A DNA stretch of 64,000 nucleotides from Cladopsammia gracilis (taxonomy: Eukaryota > Cnidaria > Anthozoa > Scleractinia > Dendrophylliidae): the NCBI GenBank assembly GCA_022457155.1, contig JAJGOT010000217.1, forward strand, positions 687,001 through 751,000, given 5' to 3'. Below the pieces are notes generated by a model. The model ran no database searches, was not told where the DNA came from, and worked only from the letters and a program-made list of their open reading frames with translations. The translations under genes were made by a program, and so were the position numbers. The stretch's first letter is position 1. The number at the start of each line of letters is the position of its first letter. Shown here one piece after another: positions 1 through 10,549 of this stretch.

Positions 1-61
1 AGGCTCCAATAAGCCAACTCAAGAATATGAAACACTGGAAATAAAAAAATTCTGCAAACCT

Positions 62-210
62 TTGGACGCTCCCCTCTCCTAGACGTTTTTCCCACTGACC
101 TCCCACCGTCTTTGTCCAACTCTCCGCCCTCCCCTCCCTCCAAAGCTGTTCCCATGGGTAAGGCAGGTGACCATTACATATTGTGGGCTCAATGTTCACC
201 AACCCTCCCC
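62..210. repeat. Pyrimidine-rich dispersed repeat, copy 1
   Basis: A stretch rich in CCCTCCC ends in a block containing CCATGGGTAAGG, AGGTGACCATTAC and TATTG. The same block occurs in direct orientation at about 41,275-41,412. Two copies 41 kb apart indicate an interspersed repeat of unknown class. No terminal repeats were found. Confidence 0.5.
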
Positions 211-733
211 TCCCATAGGCATTTTGCTCCACCGACCTCCCCACCCCCTAATTTTAATTTAATAACATGTATGACGATGTAAGGGTTTAATATGGTAACT
301 ATTATGTTATCGTGTTTTACCAGTAATCTCTGAACAGTCCCAGAAGACAAATAACAACAGCTAATGCATAGCATCCTCTTTCAGCAGAGCCAGAGTAATG
401 TGTCAGGGCATGAGTTCTATACTCCCAGCATGCAACCTGTTTATCAAGGCAAAATTATTATACAATGTGCTAAGTGTATTTATATAGTGTATCAACTTGA
501 AATTGATATTCATGAGTCAGGGATGTAAATAATAGGCGGAAGGCGGAAAAATAACCACCTAAAGACTTTGAAATAATGTAATACCAAGTCAAACAGCATT
601 GTTTGTTTGTAAGCTTACCTTTGGAGACACAGGGGCAGATGATGGGATGGGAGGAGGATAAAACAGATAAATAGTATTGCTTTAAGCGAAATCCGTTGTC
701 GGATCTCCAAGGATGTCTTTCCCTGGTGACATA

Positions 734-1285
734 ATTCTTGGTTTTCACATGATGTCATAAAAATTCAAAAATCTAAAGTATACATCCTACCAAGCTGTTT
801 CTACCATGGCATGTGGATACCAGTGTTATAATCTTTCAATGATGTTTTGCTTCCGATTTACAAAGGTTTTAAATGTGTCATGCAATTCGTCACGCTATTT
901 CAGATAAGCAGTGAAAATGAACAAAATGGAACCAGTTAAAAGTTATTTTTGCATTATAGATGTTTACTGGTATAAGCTGATTAAATGGCACTTATAGTGA
1001 ATACAATATTTTGTGATGAGATTTTTGGTGTATTTATTTTTGTATGCATGGCCACCATGTTGCTGTCCCTAAGTGGGACACCAAGATGGCTGCTCCATAC
1101 ATTTCTTACTAAAACTGGCTAATACTTGTTCACCTATAACTCTTGAACAAAATGCTTTTGTGTTTCAAAATTTGGCCAAGATGTGTAGTTTTAAACTCTC
1201 TACAATTCCATAAACATTTTGGAATCAAAATCTATTGTTTAATGCTTCTGAATTTTGATATGATGTAAGTGAAAACCAAAAAATT
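734..1285 (-). mobile_element. MITE family A, copy 1 (about 550 bp)
   Basis: The ends are inverted repeats: ATTCTTGGTTTTCACATGAT on the left and, reversed, AAGTGAAAACCAA on the right. The whole interior matches 23,227-23,781 in opposite orientation, including the central GGGACACCAAGATGGC segment and the stretch around TTTGGCCAAGATGTGTAG. Length is nearly the same in both copies (552 and 555 bp). No coding capacity is visible, so this looks like a non-autonomous DNA transposon. A TA target duplication is likely from copy 2. Confidence 0.75.
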
Positions 1286-1833
1286 GGCCCAATTTTTTCA
1301 AGTTGCAATCCATTTCCATCCTGGCCATCTGCAGCCCAAGACACTTATTTTTACTTTTAGAGCACTAGTAGAGTAATTTTAAACAAAACTGGACCATTAT
1401 TTTTGGGTTTCTATACTGAATGATATAAATATGTCTTTTAAAAGTAACACTAAAAGTCAGGTGACAGATATAGCCCCTTTAAAGATCTAACTTAATAATT
1501 TCTAGATTTCATAGCAAAAGTATCAACTTTTTCCCAGGTATATTGTAAAGACCCTGATTGTTGGTCTGGTCTAGGATTACTAACTGTGCAGATTGGTGCC
1601 ATATCAACAGAGCTCAACAGGTTGTGGTTTTGTATTATTGTATTATTCCGTTAAATACAATGTATTCATACCTCTCCCAAAGAAAGTTTCTGGATTGGAA
1701 TCAACCCTGCTTCCTGATTCCTGGAAACTCCAATTTAGCTTCACACTTTCCTTAAAATACTTTGGCTTTTGACACTCCCCGTTCCCCCCTTCCTCCCCCT
1801 CAGAATTTCCAATTGCCTTCCATGGCAAAGGTA

Positions 1834-2218
1834 CAGGGCTCAAAATTGCACCTGTATCGGGCGCATTTGCAACTAAAGATTTCGCCTTTGCGACTAAAAT
1901 TTGTCCATTAGTTGCGATTTTGCGACTGTTTTATGGCCTTATAGCTAATAAAAGAATTATATTCAACAGTATTGTGTCTTACTTGTAACTGGTAGTTGTA
2001 ATTTTATCCGAATCATCCTGCGAAATTCACGTTGAATGTTGCGTGACTTAATCGTCGATTTCATGCTCCATTAGCGCAGTTTCCAAGAAATGTATCATGG
2101 GCGCACTTTTTCAGACTTTCTCAGAAATTTTTTGTTCTCATTTCTGGTTCCAGTAGTAGTATAAATGTTATTATTATTTTTTTTGCGATTGAGAATTTTT
2201 TTTTAATTTCGGGCCCTG
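1834..2218 (+). mobile_element. hAT-like MITE family B, copy 1 (CAGGG ends, 5-bp TSD)
   Basis: The element begins CAGGGCTCAAAATTGC and ends GGGCCCTG. It is flanked by AGGTA on both sides, a 5-bp target-site duplication. The body, containing GGCGCATTTGCAACTAAAG and TTCACGTTGAATGTTG, recurs in direct orientation at about 49,875-50,299. There is no transposase frame. CAGGG ends with 5-bp duplications fit the hAT-related group; this assignment rests on ends only. Confidence 0.7.
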
Positions 2219-2443
2219 AGGTATAAGTATTTTCTGAACTACACATTACAATAGGCCATGTCCATATTCTCAGTTTTGCACTGGAACGAAACTTGTAGTT
2301 GAGGCTCATGCAGGACAATCTTTTCACATGCAAATATTTTTAATGATATTCCCCAGCATGAGCCTTAATTCACTGCAAGCTAGTTCAAGTTCAATACCAA
2401 GAATACGAATAAAGTCTATTAACCCAAAGTATACAATACTCAC

Positions 2444-2554
2444 AATATTCCAGAACAGAGGATTGAACATGATACAAATAGCAGCCAACCACAGATCAGA
2501 ATTTCTCCAATAAATTGGTATATCAGTGACTTTCCCACCAATATATCCACTCAT
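2444..2554 (-). CDS. PEMT: PEMT-like N-terminal exon (partial gene)
   Basis: This 37-codon exon starts at ATG 2554, directly preceded by an in-frame TAG, and ends at a clear donor (AATATT then GTGAGT). The peptide begins MSGYIGG and its second half reads DLWLAAICIMFNPLFWNI, a hydrophobic segment. This closely resembles the first membrane segment of animal phosphatidylethanolamine N-methyltransferase, where an FNPL(F/Y)WN motif is followed by an intron at about this place. PEMT is an ER membrane enzyme that methylates phosphatidylethanolamine to phosphatidylcholine using S-adenosylmethionine. The methyl-donor-binding regions would lie in later exons to the left; none was recognised in 1-2,443. 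The sequence TTTAG just before the ATG could also be a splice acceptor, in which case the ATG is preceded by a 5'UTR intron. The identification is from memory of the family and rests on one short exon. Confidence 0.6.
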
Positions 2555-2571
2555 CTAAACCAGGAACAAAC

Positions 2572-3262
2572 ATGAAATGCAAAGTAAGCACCAGAAATTA
2601 TTTGTCAGTCTGTTTTGTTCCAAATGGATCATTGTTCCATATAAACTTCAAGCTACAATGTAGTGGAAAGTTTGACATTTTCACTCAGCTTGGAAATCAG
2701 CACACTCGCGCAATTAGCGAACATAAATCCTTAAAGGTGAGTACAAACTGCATAAAGTTATACATCACTTGCCCGGTTAGGCACATACAATTTTCACAGA
2801 ACTTGTTTGCGTTAAATGCAAACGAGACAAAAAAAAATTTTGACAAAAATATCATTTTAATTAAAAATTTCTCGCTGTCTATTAGTCGAGCCTTATTTAC
2901 CTGGAATCTTTGCATAACACATTTCCTTTGTTTGGTTATGACAATAGACATATTACAGTGCCAGGTGGCTTACTGTGTACATCCAACAAACTTTTTGACA
3001 ACTTTTGTAAAGTTCTTGGTTTACATGCCTGTGATAATCACGAGGCGACAAGATTACATTTTGATCTTTTATCGCTTCAACTTTTGTCGCAAGTGTAAAC
3101 TAGTGGTGATTTCTGTACAATTAGTGTGCCACATTTGCTGTGTTCTCACAAAAATCACCGCCATGGTGCATCAGGTTTGGAATACGTTAAAAATTACTGC
3201 AATATCCCCAGGGGGTACTCATGATTTAAAGTCACGGGGATGTGCAAAGGATTTTTTTTTTA
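2572..3262. other. Long open frame without recognisable protein
   Basis: A plus-strand frame stays open for 239 codons here and runs into the foldback element at 3,263. The predicted peptide is rich in Phe, Ile and Cys with no domain, no repeat and no splice context that makes sense, and it overlaps other open frames on both strands. I treat it as chance in AT-rich DNA rather than a gene. Confidence 0.3.
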
Positions 3263-3684
3263 AGGGAACCTCCATTGTCAGAAAAAATTGAAGTTAAATT
3301 GTTGGAAATAAAGTCTAAACTAAAATTTTATTAAAAAACAGGTGCTAATATGATTTTAGTGTACAAATAAAACGGATATAAATATCGCCTATTTTCGCTT
3401 TTAAATTTCCCGCGCACCGCCATTTTGAATATTTATGACATGTTACAGTTGCTGCTATTGTTAAGAATCAAAGTTCTTTTGTATGCAACAATAAGACAAC
3501 CGTAACACGTCATAAATATTCAAAATGGCGGTGCGTGGGAAATTTAAAAGCGAAAATAGGCGATATTCATATCCATTTTTTTGTACACTAAAATTATATT
3601 TGCACCTGTTTTTAAAAAATATATAATTTAGACCTTATTTCCAACAATTTAACGTCAATTTGCTATAACAATGGAGGTTCCCTT
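3263..3684. mobile_element. Foldback MITE with about 185-bp arms
   Basis: The left arm starts AAGGGAACCTCCATTGT and the right arm ends ACAATGGAGGTTCCCTTT. Inner parts pair as well: CGCCATTTTGAATATTTATGAC around 3,420-3,440 against its reverse complement around 3,507-3,530. Arms of about 185 bp surround a loop of about 50 bp. TA flanks both ends, consistent with a TA target duplication. No coding frame is present. The whole unit could form a long hairpin if transcribed. Confidence 0.8.
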
Positions 3685-4383
3685 TAAGTTTTCGATTCCA
3701 GGATTTTTTTGGGTAAGAACATTTTGGCAAGTATTTTTGGGGGAGGCTTGAGTGAATTAAGGTTTTTTTGGGTATTCAAAACAATATGAAGATTTGTGGT
3801 AAAGAATAATATTACTGTTGCCGTGCGTAGTGCCCGCATAGTGCTACGAATGTAGTATAACCAATTCTTGTTATATCATTTAATCCCTTTTGGGTATTTT
3901 TAAGGTTTGAAAATTCAGTATCAGATTTTTTTGGAGTTTAATTTTGGCTTGGGGGGATTTTATTGGGTTTTGCGGGAAGCCCTAGGGATTTTTTTGGGTA
4001 TTGATTTTTGCCCCCATTCACACATCCTCATCACTTTAAATCCGGAGTACCTCCCCTCCCTCCCGGGCAAAAATGCAGGACAAATCGCGTCCAAATTGCA
4101 CTAAAATCGTTATAGTTTACAAGTGCAATACATTTGAAGATGCAACTTGCACACAACAAAAATTACATCCAAAAGTGTGAGTAAAAACTAATCTTGGCAA
4201 GAACATTTTGAAAGTCACTTGTAAGGCTGGTGAGTGCATTCAAAATTATGTTTCCAACCCTGTGCAATGCAGTAAAATCCTGATAACTTAAATCTGAATA
4301 ATTAAAAAGATTTGGACTTGAACTTGAGAATATTTCCCTTGGATTCAAGTTTAGCAGGAAAACGTACAAGAGAGCACTGAACT

Positions 4384-5882
4384 CAGGGCTCGAAATAGCG
4401 GCCTGCCAATGGCCAAATGGCAGGCCAAATTTCATGTTTGGCAGGCGAAAATAATGAAGAACTGCCAAATGGATAATAAAATGGCAGGCGAAATTACTGG
4501 ACTGGTTCTGTGACACTTTCTACTCCTCTTGCTATGCTCCTTTATCTACTATTCCTTTCCACGAATCCATCGTTCCCGATTAAAAATATTACCGGTTAAA
4601 CAGGGTTGTCAACAGTGCTGGTGACCAGCGATATTTTCAGCTACTGTGAGATTTTTGCCGGCTAAAAATCACCGGGAAAAGTGGGAAAAAAATCAGCCGA
4701 TTATAAAACAAAAACAGAAATAAAAGCTTTTATAACGAAACTTCGGATGCGCTGATTTTCGTTTGAAGATATTTTTGCCTGGTTTGCCCGCGCCCTTTCA
4801 CTTTATTTTCGTGTGCATAGTCTACATGTATAATCTGAAACCATGAACCAAACCAAACTGTGAATATTTGTGGTGTTTCTGTCTGGAATAAAATCTATGT
4901 TATTTTGCTTCAAAAAAACTTTCTAACTTATTTATTTATTTACCAATTAAGTCTTCACTCTTAACAAAGTATTGCAGACTGCTTTAAGTGATAGATACAA
5001 TAATAAATAATAAATAGCATGAAAGTCGGAAGTTCGAAAGTACGAACTTTAAAAAGAATAAAACAATGCTTCACTGTCTTCACTCTTGCTAAGGTTTGAT
5101 GTAAACAAATGTAACTTAAAGTATTAAGGATCTCCCAAACTTTAGTCAATTTTCCTGTTTGCTACATCTCTGATGGGAGTCTGGATTTTTTTCACGTAAT
5201 TTTTTTTTGCGCGATGAGGTAGTGGTGAAACGATTAATCGAATTCTCGATTAATCGCGATTATGACCATTCGGTTCGATTCACGATTCTTTACTTCCACG
5301 TTTCGATTTTGGTTCGATTTTTGCATACCTTTTCCAGGGTGCCCTCAATGAGTTGTTACATTGTGAAATCAAAATTCAGAAATCTTTAAAATCTGCGTTT
5401 TTGATTGACGAGCAAAGGCATTTGCAGTTCGTGTGCCATTTTGTGTTGACGGTAAAACTGCTGCCTTTCTACCAGGCAAACCATGTGCAACATGCTCATT
5501 GTCACGTTCTCAAACATGGCGACGAACGACCAAGCAATCGTGATTCTGCCTGCATCTTTTAGATCAGCTGTGTGGAGATATTATGGTTTTCCGGCTAAAG
5601 ACAGTACAACAGATAAGTCTAAAACTATCCGCAAGAAATATTTGCATAATCGAATCGAAATATTCGAAATCGAAAGGCAATAATCGAAATCGAATCGAAT
5701 CGCAAGGAATATGAATCGTTACACCCCTACGATGAGGCGTCTCAAAAAATACTACGATCTCATTAATAGTAAAAATTTCAATACGTGGCAGCCCAAAAAA
5801 ATAAATGGCAGGTCAAAATTTGTTTGGCCTGCCAAAAATTAAAAAAAAGGTAGGCTATAATTTTTTTCTATTTCGAGCCCTG
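4384..5882. mobile_element. hAT-like element with 5-bp TSD, interrupted by a second element
   Basis: It begins CAGGGCTCGAAATAG at 4384 and ends with the exact reverse complement CTATTTCGAGCCCTG at 5882. GAACT flanks both sides (4379-4383 and 5883-5887), a 5-bp target duplication. Near both ends there are runs built on GGCCTGCCA and TGGCAGG. Without the nested 510-bp insertion the element is about 980 bp. No transposase was recognised, so it is probably non-autonomous. Confidence 0.8.
5220..5729. mobile_element. Nested hAT-like MITE with perfect 8-bp TSD
   Basis: The 510-bp element begins TAGTGGTGAAACGATTAAT and ends ATGAATCGTTACACCCCTA. Reverse-complemented, the right end is TAGGGGTGTAACGATTCAT, so the terminal inverted repeat is about 19 bp with a few differences. 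CGATGAGG flanks both ends exactly (5212-5219 and 5730-5737), the 8-bp duplication typical of hAT elements. Subterminal regions carry many ATTCGA/TCGAAT words, possibly transposase-binding repeats. It lies inside the element at 4384-5882. Confidence 0.85.
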
Positions 5883-5887
5883 GAACT

Positions 5888-6531
5888 CTAGAAATGCTAC
5901 TTATCAGCTATTGCCTTAAGAATATCTTGCATTCTTTTCATGATTTTGCAGAACTTCTTTCAAAAATTTCTATAGATTTGAACAGAAATTTGAAAACTTA
6001 AATTATGCAAAATTCAACCAAAAAGTGTTGACAGTACTCAGTCAATAACCATTATCCATAACCGGCTAAAATATGACTGCTGTAATATAAAATAAACAAT
6101 AAATTTTACACTAAAAAAGATTATTTTGACGACTGTCTATGTAATGCATAAACATATTTTTTCTTCCTGTGTTTCTAACTGATGATAACACTTGTATAAG
6201 TTTGGAAGAACTTGCAACAACCGTAAAAAGATATGCAGGCACTTGTGTTACCTTAACTTTACGGAAACATGGAAATTATTTTCTATTTCTTAAATATTTT
6301 GTCTTGTGTTATGCAAATATAATAGTCATTGATATATAAACAAAGTTTTTTTGCAATGTATAAACTTTGTGGTACCACAGAATTTCTCATGGAAAATCTC
6401 ATGGAAGGCATTCTGGTGTCTGGTGCAGTGAAGGTATAAGGTAAGATACATGTAACTTATATTTTCTTAGGTACGAAGGCCCATGCAGCTCAAGGGCAGT
6501 TATCAACATGGGCCCTGCAGCTAGATATACA
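5888..6531. other. No feature seen
   Basis: AT-rich sequence without a credible coding frame, terminal repeat or tandem repeat. Confidence 0.5.
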
Positions 6532-6996
6532 TTAAAGTGCGCCTAACCCCCAATTTTTTTTCTTTTTAATCAATTCAATGTACGTTGAAAAGTCGAATAG
6601 TGAAATATTTCTTGTTTTTTACGTCACGTTCGTGAGTTGTAGAGATTTGAATTTACTAAATGCTAATTAGAGGACGTCAAATGCAGACTCGTTTATTATA
6701 CAACTACTTGTTTCCACCTCCAAGTAATATTTTTTTTACAAATCGATTGACTATAAACAGTTTTTATTAGTATTTTTCAAATTAATTATCTTTAAGCTGT
6801 GAACTGCGTATTGTAAATTGAAGTAGAAATAATGGTAAAGTCTGCATTTGGCGTCATCTAATTAGCATTTTGTAAATTGAAATCTCTATAACTCACAAAC
6901 ACGACGTTAAAAACAAGAAATATTTCACTGTTCGACTTTTCAAAGTACATGGAGTTGATTAAAGAAACAAAAAATTAGGGTTTAGGTGCACTTTAA
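6532..6996. mobile_element. Foldback MITE bounded by TTAA
   Basis: The left end is TTAAAGTGCGCCTAACCC and the right end, reversed, is TTAAAGTGCACCTAAACCC. Inner sequences pair in the same order: GTCGAATAGTGAAATATTTC against GAAATATTTCACTGTTCGAC, and ATGCTAATTAGAGGACGTCA against TGGCGTCATCTAATTAGCAT. Arms are close to 200 bp. Both ends sit on TTAA or TA, so the target duplication is one of these. No coding frame. Confidence 0.75.
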
Positions 6997-7238
6997 ACTG
7001 TACTTTAATGCGCCAATTGATTAGAAACTTCAACATCCCTCCCTCCCCCTCCCCGGACACGTCGTTGTTGAGGAACGACTTCTTTGCCACATAAAAGGAA
7101 CCATGCCGTACACCAAAAATGTATTTTTTTCTTTCCACTACTGGTGTTCAAAATCCGGTACTAGGGTGGAGCATTTGAACTCAATTTTGGTCGAGGGAGG
7201 TGGGAATTTGAACGAGCCAATCTTCAAAAGTTCAAATG

Positions 7239-7256
7239 ACGGGGGGGGGGGGGGGG
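7239..7256 (+). repeat. Poly-G tract
   Basis: A run of about 17 G residues in otherwise mixed sequence. Its length is probably polymorphic and prone to sequencing error. Confidence 0.8.
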
Positions 7257-7889
7257 TTGCCTGGGGGGAATGTTGAAATTTCGAATTTTAGGTTATACCA
7301 GACTTGTGCCAGTACAAAACTTAGCGTGATTCTAACTATCAAACGCGTTTCAAAGAATAACAACTCACCTCGGTAAAGTTCAAATTTTCGAAGATTTCGC
7401 AACAGGAGAGAAATCGATCGGCCATGAAATTCAATTAGCGACGGCTTTCGAATTTTCCCTCGGTTGTTAACGTTCTCCTCTGCTTCGATGCACAAGTTCC
7501 CTGATTGGTCAATTACTCTGTCGTTTCGAGGCAAAGAGGCTCACAAATGCGCGTACAAAAAGTAGAAATGGATGGCTGTTGCTATGTACTTTTCCACTCA
7601 TTGACTTCCGACGTCAAACTTCTGCCATGGTGAGCGAATACTCGCGACAGAAGCAACGAAGTCTATCAGTGCTTGGAAAAGTACAGAGCTAAAAAACAGC
7701 GCGCGCGATGCGCTATAGCGCCTAAAATTGATCACGTGGTATACCATTTCACACACTGTTCACGTGCTTCACCTGCTACATTGGCGCCTCGTCCCCAGGC
7801 CACGGTAAAATCATCAAACAAATTACAAAGCTATAAACTACAATTAATCTAAATATAAATAACCTGTTTTTCATGAATGCCGTGTGTAG

Positions 7890-8144
7890 TTTAAATTAAA
7901 AATTCAGATAAGCTGAACGTTTAAATTGACTTACAGATTTCATTTCTCTCATATCACAGGGTAGGCTGTTCCAGAGAACTGCTCCGCTAAAACTAAAGCT
8001 ATTTTTCATGTAATTAGTTCGTGGGAACGGGACGACTAGTTTGTTATCAGAGTCCCTCAGGGAATAGCGCATTCCATTTCGTTTAACAAATTTTATAGAG
8101 GACAGGTATTCAGGAACAAGACCATTTAAACACTTGTAAACCAA
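7890..8144 (-). mobile_element. Non-LTR retrotransposon (LINE) 3' fragment
   Basis: The minus strand is open for 82 codons and encodes the C-terminal end of a LINE reverse transcriptase. It shows MVYKCLNGLVPEYL, then YSLRDS, PRTNYMKNSF and GAVLWNSLP, motifs typical of the tail of CR1/L2-like ORF2 proteins. Only the tail is present and nothing upstream continues the frame, so it is a 5'-truncated dead copy. Subfamily is not resolved. Confidence 0.75.
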
Positions 8145-8445
8145 TCGTGTTTAAATTTAATCGTGTTGGCCCGATTGTTGGGGATATGTTGGAGTAAAAG
8201 TGACCGGGGTGATCGTAAAGGCGGGGCCTCCACATGAACGCCATTTTTTCCGCCACTTGACATGGCTTTAATGGAAAAATATCCCGTTCACGTTTCAAGC
8301 AATCCAAAAACTCTATGCTCATCTCATGAATCTATGTTATGGGGTGTTTTAAAAAAAAATTGGGTGATTTTTGGGTATGTTGGGCAGGAAATAGTTTGTT
8401 TTTTCTCAAAGGATTTGTAAAATTAAGAGAATTAAGAAATATCGA

Positions 8446-8610
8446 ATCGAAGATTTAGTGAAGTTTTAAAATTAGAATTTGCAGTTAATAATTAATGACA
8501 GATACCAAGTTAGTCCACTAGCAACCTGGGGTGCTCTTGCGTTGGTATCAACTGTCTGTTGGTGTTCCAAAAATCATTTTCTTTCTTCTATCCCTTCTTT
8601 TAACCTCTTC
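8446..8610 (+). repeat. Direct repeat C, copy 1
   Basis: The sequence around TTAAAATTAGAATTTGCAGTT, CCACTAGCAACCTGGGGT and TTTCTTTCTTCTATCCCT recurs at 10,374-10,545 in the same orientation with moderate divergence. The two copies bracket a LINE fragment and other repeat-like DNA, which suggests either a segmental duplication or a repeat family of unknown class. Confidence 0.6.
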
Positions 8611-8611
8611 G

Positions 8612-8686
8612 CCACTTTCGAAACCAGAAGGAAACTGGGCCGAGTGAACTTTCGCAACGACTTCTGGGACTGTTACTGGGGACAGA
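8612..8686 (+). repeat. Inverted repeat D, left arm
   Basis: This 75-bp segment, containing GTGAACTTTCGCAACGACTT and CTGGGAC, has an inverted partner at 9,462-9,536 with about 85-90% identity by eye. The pair encloses a LINE fragment. Confidence 0.65.
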
Positions 8687-8739
8687 GACAAAAGAAGCAT
8701 AGTATCGCATAGTATGGCATACCGGTAGTCGCTTGGGGC

Positions 8740-9150
8740 TAAGCTGCTAAAACTTACAAAAACAAAATTCTTATTCTTCAAAAACGCGCCCTCTGCCTCA
8801 TGTTCTTTGGTGAATACGATTCTCATGCAGTACCTTATTTTGTCTCCTCTAGCTTTCTTCCTTTAGATCTACTGTACTTTAAATCCGTTGCTATTCTAAT
8901 GCATGATATATCTTACAGCTTAACACCTACTAACATATCTAAGTTATTTACTTCCCAGTCTAATATTCATTCATATAATCAGACAAGATCATCTTCAAGG
9001 TGACTATTATGTTAAACACTCAAGGTTAGACAAACAAATTAAGTCTTTTTCAAGATATGGTGTAAAAATCTGGAATAGTTTACCGTGTGAAATGCGTCAA
9101 ATGTCCAAAAATAACTTTAAAATTAATATTTACGACACTTTACTCTGAAT
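8740..9150 (+). mobile_element. LINE reverse transcriptase tail, broken
   Basis: Plus-strand reading shows the end of a non-LTR retrotransposon protein. First comes a stretch with SSFLPLDLLYFKSVAILMHD (residues of the post-RT region), then an interruption at about 9,001, then a second stretch ending SRYGVKIWNSLPCEMRQM. The IWNSLP motif corresponds to LWNSLP in the fragment at 7,890-8,144. The stop and frame break mark it as a dead copy. It is enclosed by inverted repeat D. Confidence 0.6.
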
Positions 9151-9461
9151 ACTTTCAGAAGAAAATGATTATATTGATTTACCAGACTTAATTACAAAAA
9201 TTTCCTGAAAACTCGGCTTCTTATATTTGCAATGTCTATGACTGTAAACTTAATTAAATTGAATTTATTTTTATTTATTTGTTTATTTATTTAACTATAC
9301 TCTTTTTCTCTAGTCTTTCTTGTGATCTATCTGTATATGTATTACATACGTGTAACCACTGCTCGCCTCGACTAGCTAACCTGCTAACTGCGGGCAGTGG
9401 ATATGTTGCTTTCGGTAAATTCTGTGATAATTAATAAACAGTTGAAACAGAAGCGGGAAGA

Positions 9462-9536
9462 AGCGTCCCCTGTAACGATCCCAGAAGTCGTTGCGAAAGT
9501 TCACTCGGTCCAGTCTCCTTCTCGTTTCTAAAGTGG
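9462..9536 (-). repeat. Inverted repeat D, right arm
   Basis: This is the reverse complement of 8,612-8,686 with a few differences: AAGTCGTTGCGAAAGTTCAC against GTGAACTTTCGCAACGACTT. With its partner it could pair across about 770 bp. Confidence 0.65.
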
Positions 9537-9539
9537 ACC

Positions 9540-10185
9540 TCCGAATTAATCAAATTCGTAGTTTGGTACCACTAAGAGGTTTGAATCGAAAATTGTCTCA
9601 GTTATTCTGATACCTTCTAGGGTATCAAGCCAGAAAAATATGCTGACAGGAACAACTTTTCAGAAAGAATTCAGGTAGAGTCTAGATTCCATAGCTCAGA
9701 AGGAGGTCGGACACCTTATTGAGACTTACATAACATTATCCGAGGCTCTTTCGCCTGTTGGGGGGACCTCTATTATCTGGCCTTAACATGAAAGTACGGT
9801 CCGATAGGGTATGCTTTTCCGGTATTTTTATCTCAGTGAACGGGTTATTGGTCGCAATACGTTTACTCCAAGAGGACCTGGCTTGTTCGGTGGCAGGGGA
9901 CAGAGGGAATCTGACAACTAATACAAACAACAACTGGTCCATTTTATTTAAAATTCTATTAAAAAGATTCCGCCTGGAATAACGAAGTACAAGTAACAGG
10001 AGCGGTGAATGTGAAGTGCTCTTCTAATTTGCACGGTACACTGTATGTACAAAGTAATCATTAAAGTTATATAGACATTATAATGTACGATGTATGTTCG
10101 TATGTTAGCAGGCAGAATGATTTCTTTTCTTTTCGTTTCGATCAACGCACCAATCACTCACTTGAGTCTCTACAGCCAATAACAT
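9540..10185. other. Repeat-like DNA, mostly unassigned
   Basis: The first 70 bases contain GTTTGGTACCACTAAGAGGT and TCGAAAATTGTCTC, resembling the GGTACC-rich repeat at 46,790-47,040. The rest carries no credible coding frame or terminal repeat. Confidence 0.35.
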
Positions 10186-10186
10186 C

Positions 10187-10373
10187 ATGGCTAAACTGAC
10201 CAATGACAGTTATAACCAGACGCATATAACATCAACTGACCCGACTTCTGCTCAGGTCGTCGAAACGTCAGACAATGTCAACAACAACAGTTTTTTTTCC
10301 AGAACTACATTAACCCGAACGATCACAACTGACAGACTACTGATACTCCTGGGTTCAAACAATTTACAAAGAA
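10187..10373 (+). repeat. Possible Penelope 3'-flank fragment
   Basis: The segment contains CGTCGAAACGTCAG. The Penelope fragment at 29,370-30,783 also ends in a GAAACGTC word on its coding strand. Downstream of that word the translation carries an Asn run (NVNNN) of a kind I associate with these retroelements in cnidarian-like genomes. The link is weak and based on short similarity. Confidence 0.25.
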
Positions 10374-10545
10374 ATATTGAAGATTTCATGAAATGTTAAA
10401 ATTAGAATTTGTAGTTAATAATTAATGAATGGACACCAAAATAGTCCACTGGCAACCTGGGGTCCTCTAGTGTGGGTACCAACTGTCGGTTGGTGTTTCA
10501 AAATCACTTTCTTTCTTCTATCCCTGCTTTAAACCTCTTAAAATT
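10374..10545 (+). repeat. Direct repeat C, copy 2
   Basis: Matches 8,446-8,610 in the same orientation, including TTAAAATTAGAATTTGTAGT and GGCAACCTGGGGT. Copy 2 lacks the inverted repeat D that follows copy 1. Confidence 0.6.
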
Positions 10546-10549
10546 TCAT

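Noticed and set aside
614..734. Possible minus-strand exon with donor CCAAAG/GTAAGC
   Set aside because: The peptide has no recognisable similarity to PEMT or another family, and no matching acceptor or neighbouring exon was found.
2572..3291. 239-codon open frame on the plus strand
   Set aside because: No domain, no homology that I recognise, overlaps open frames on the other strand and a foldback MITE; AT-rich DNA gives such frames by chance.
10228..10275. Possible hammerhead ribozyme (GAAAC next to GTC, with CTGAC/GTCAG pairing)
   Set aside because: The required CTGATGA core is not present; only the GAAAC part and a short stem are there.
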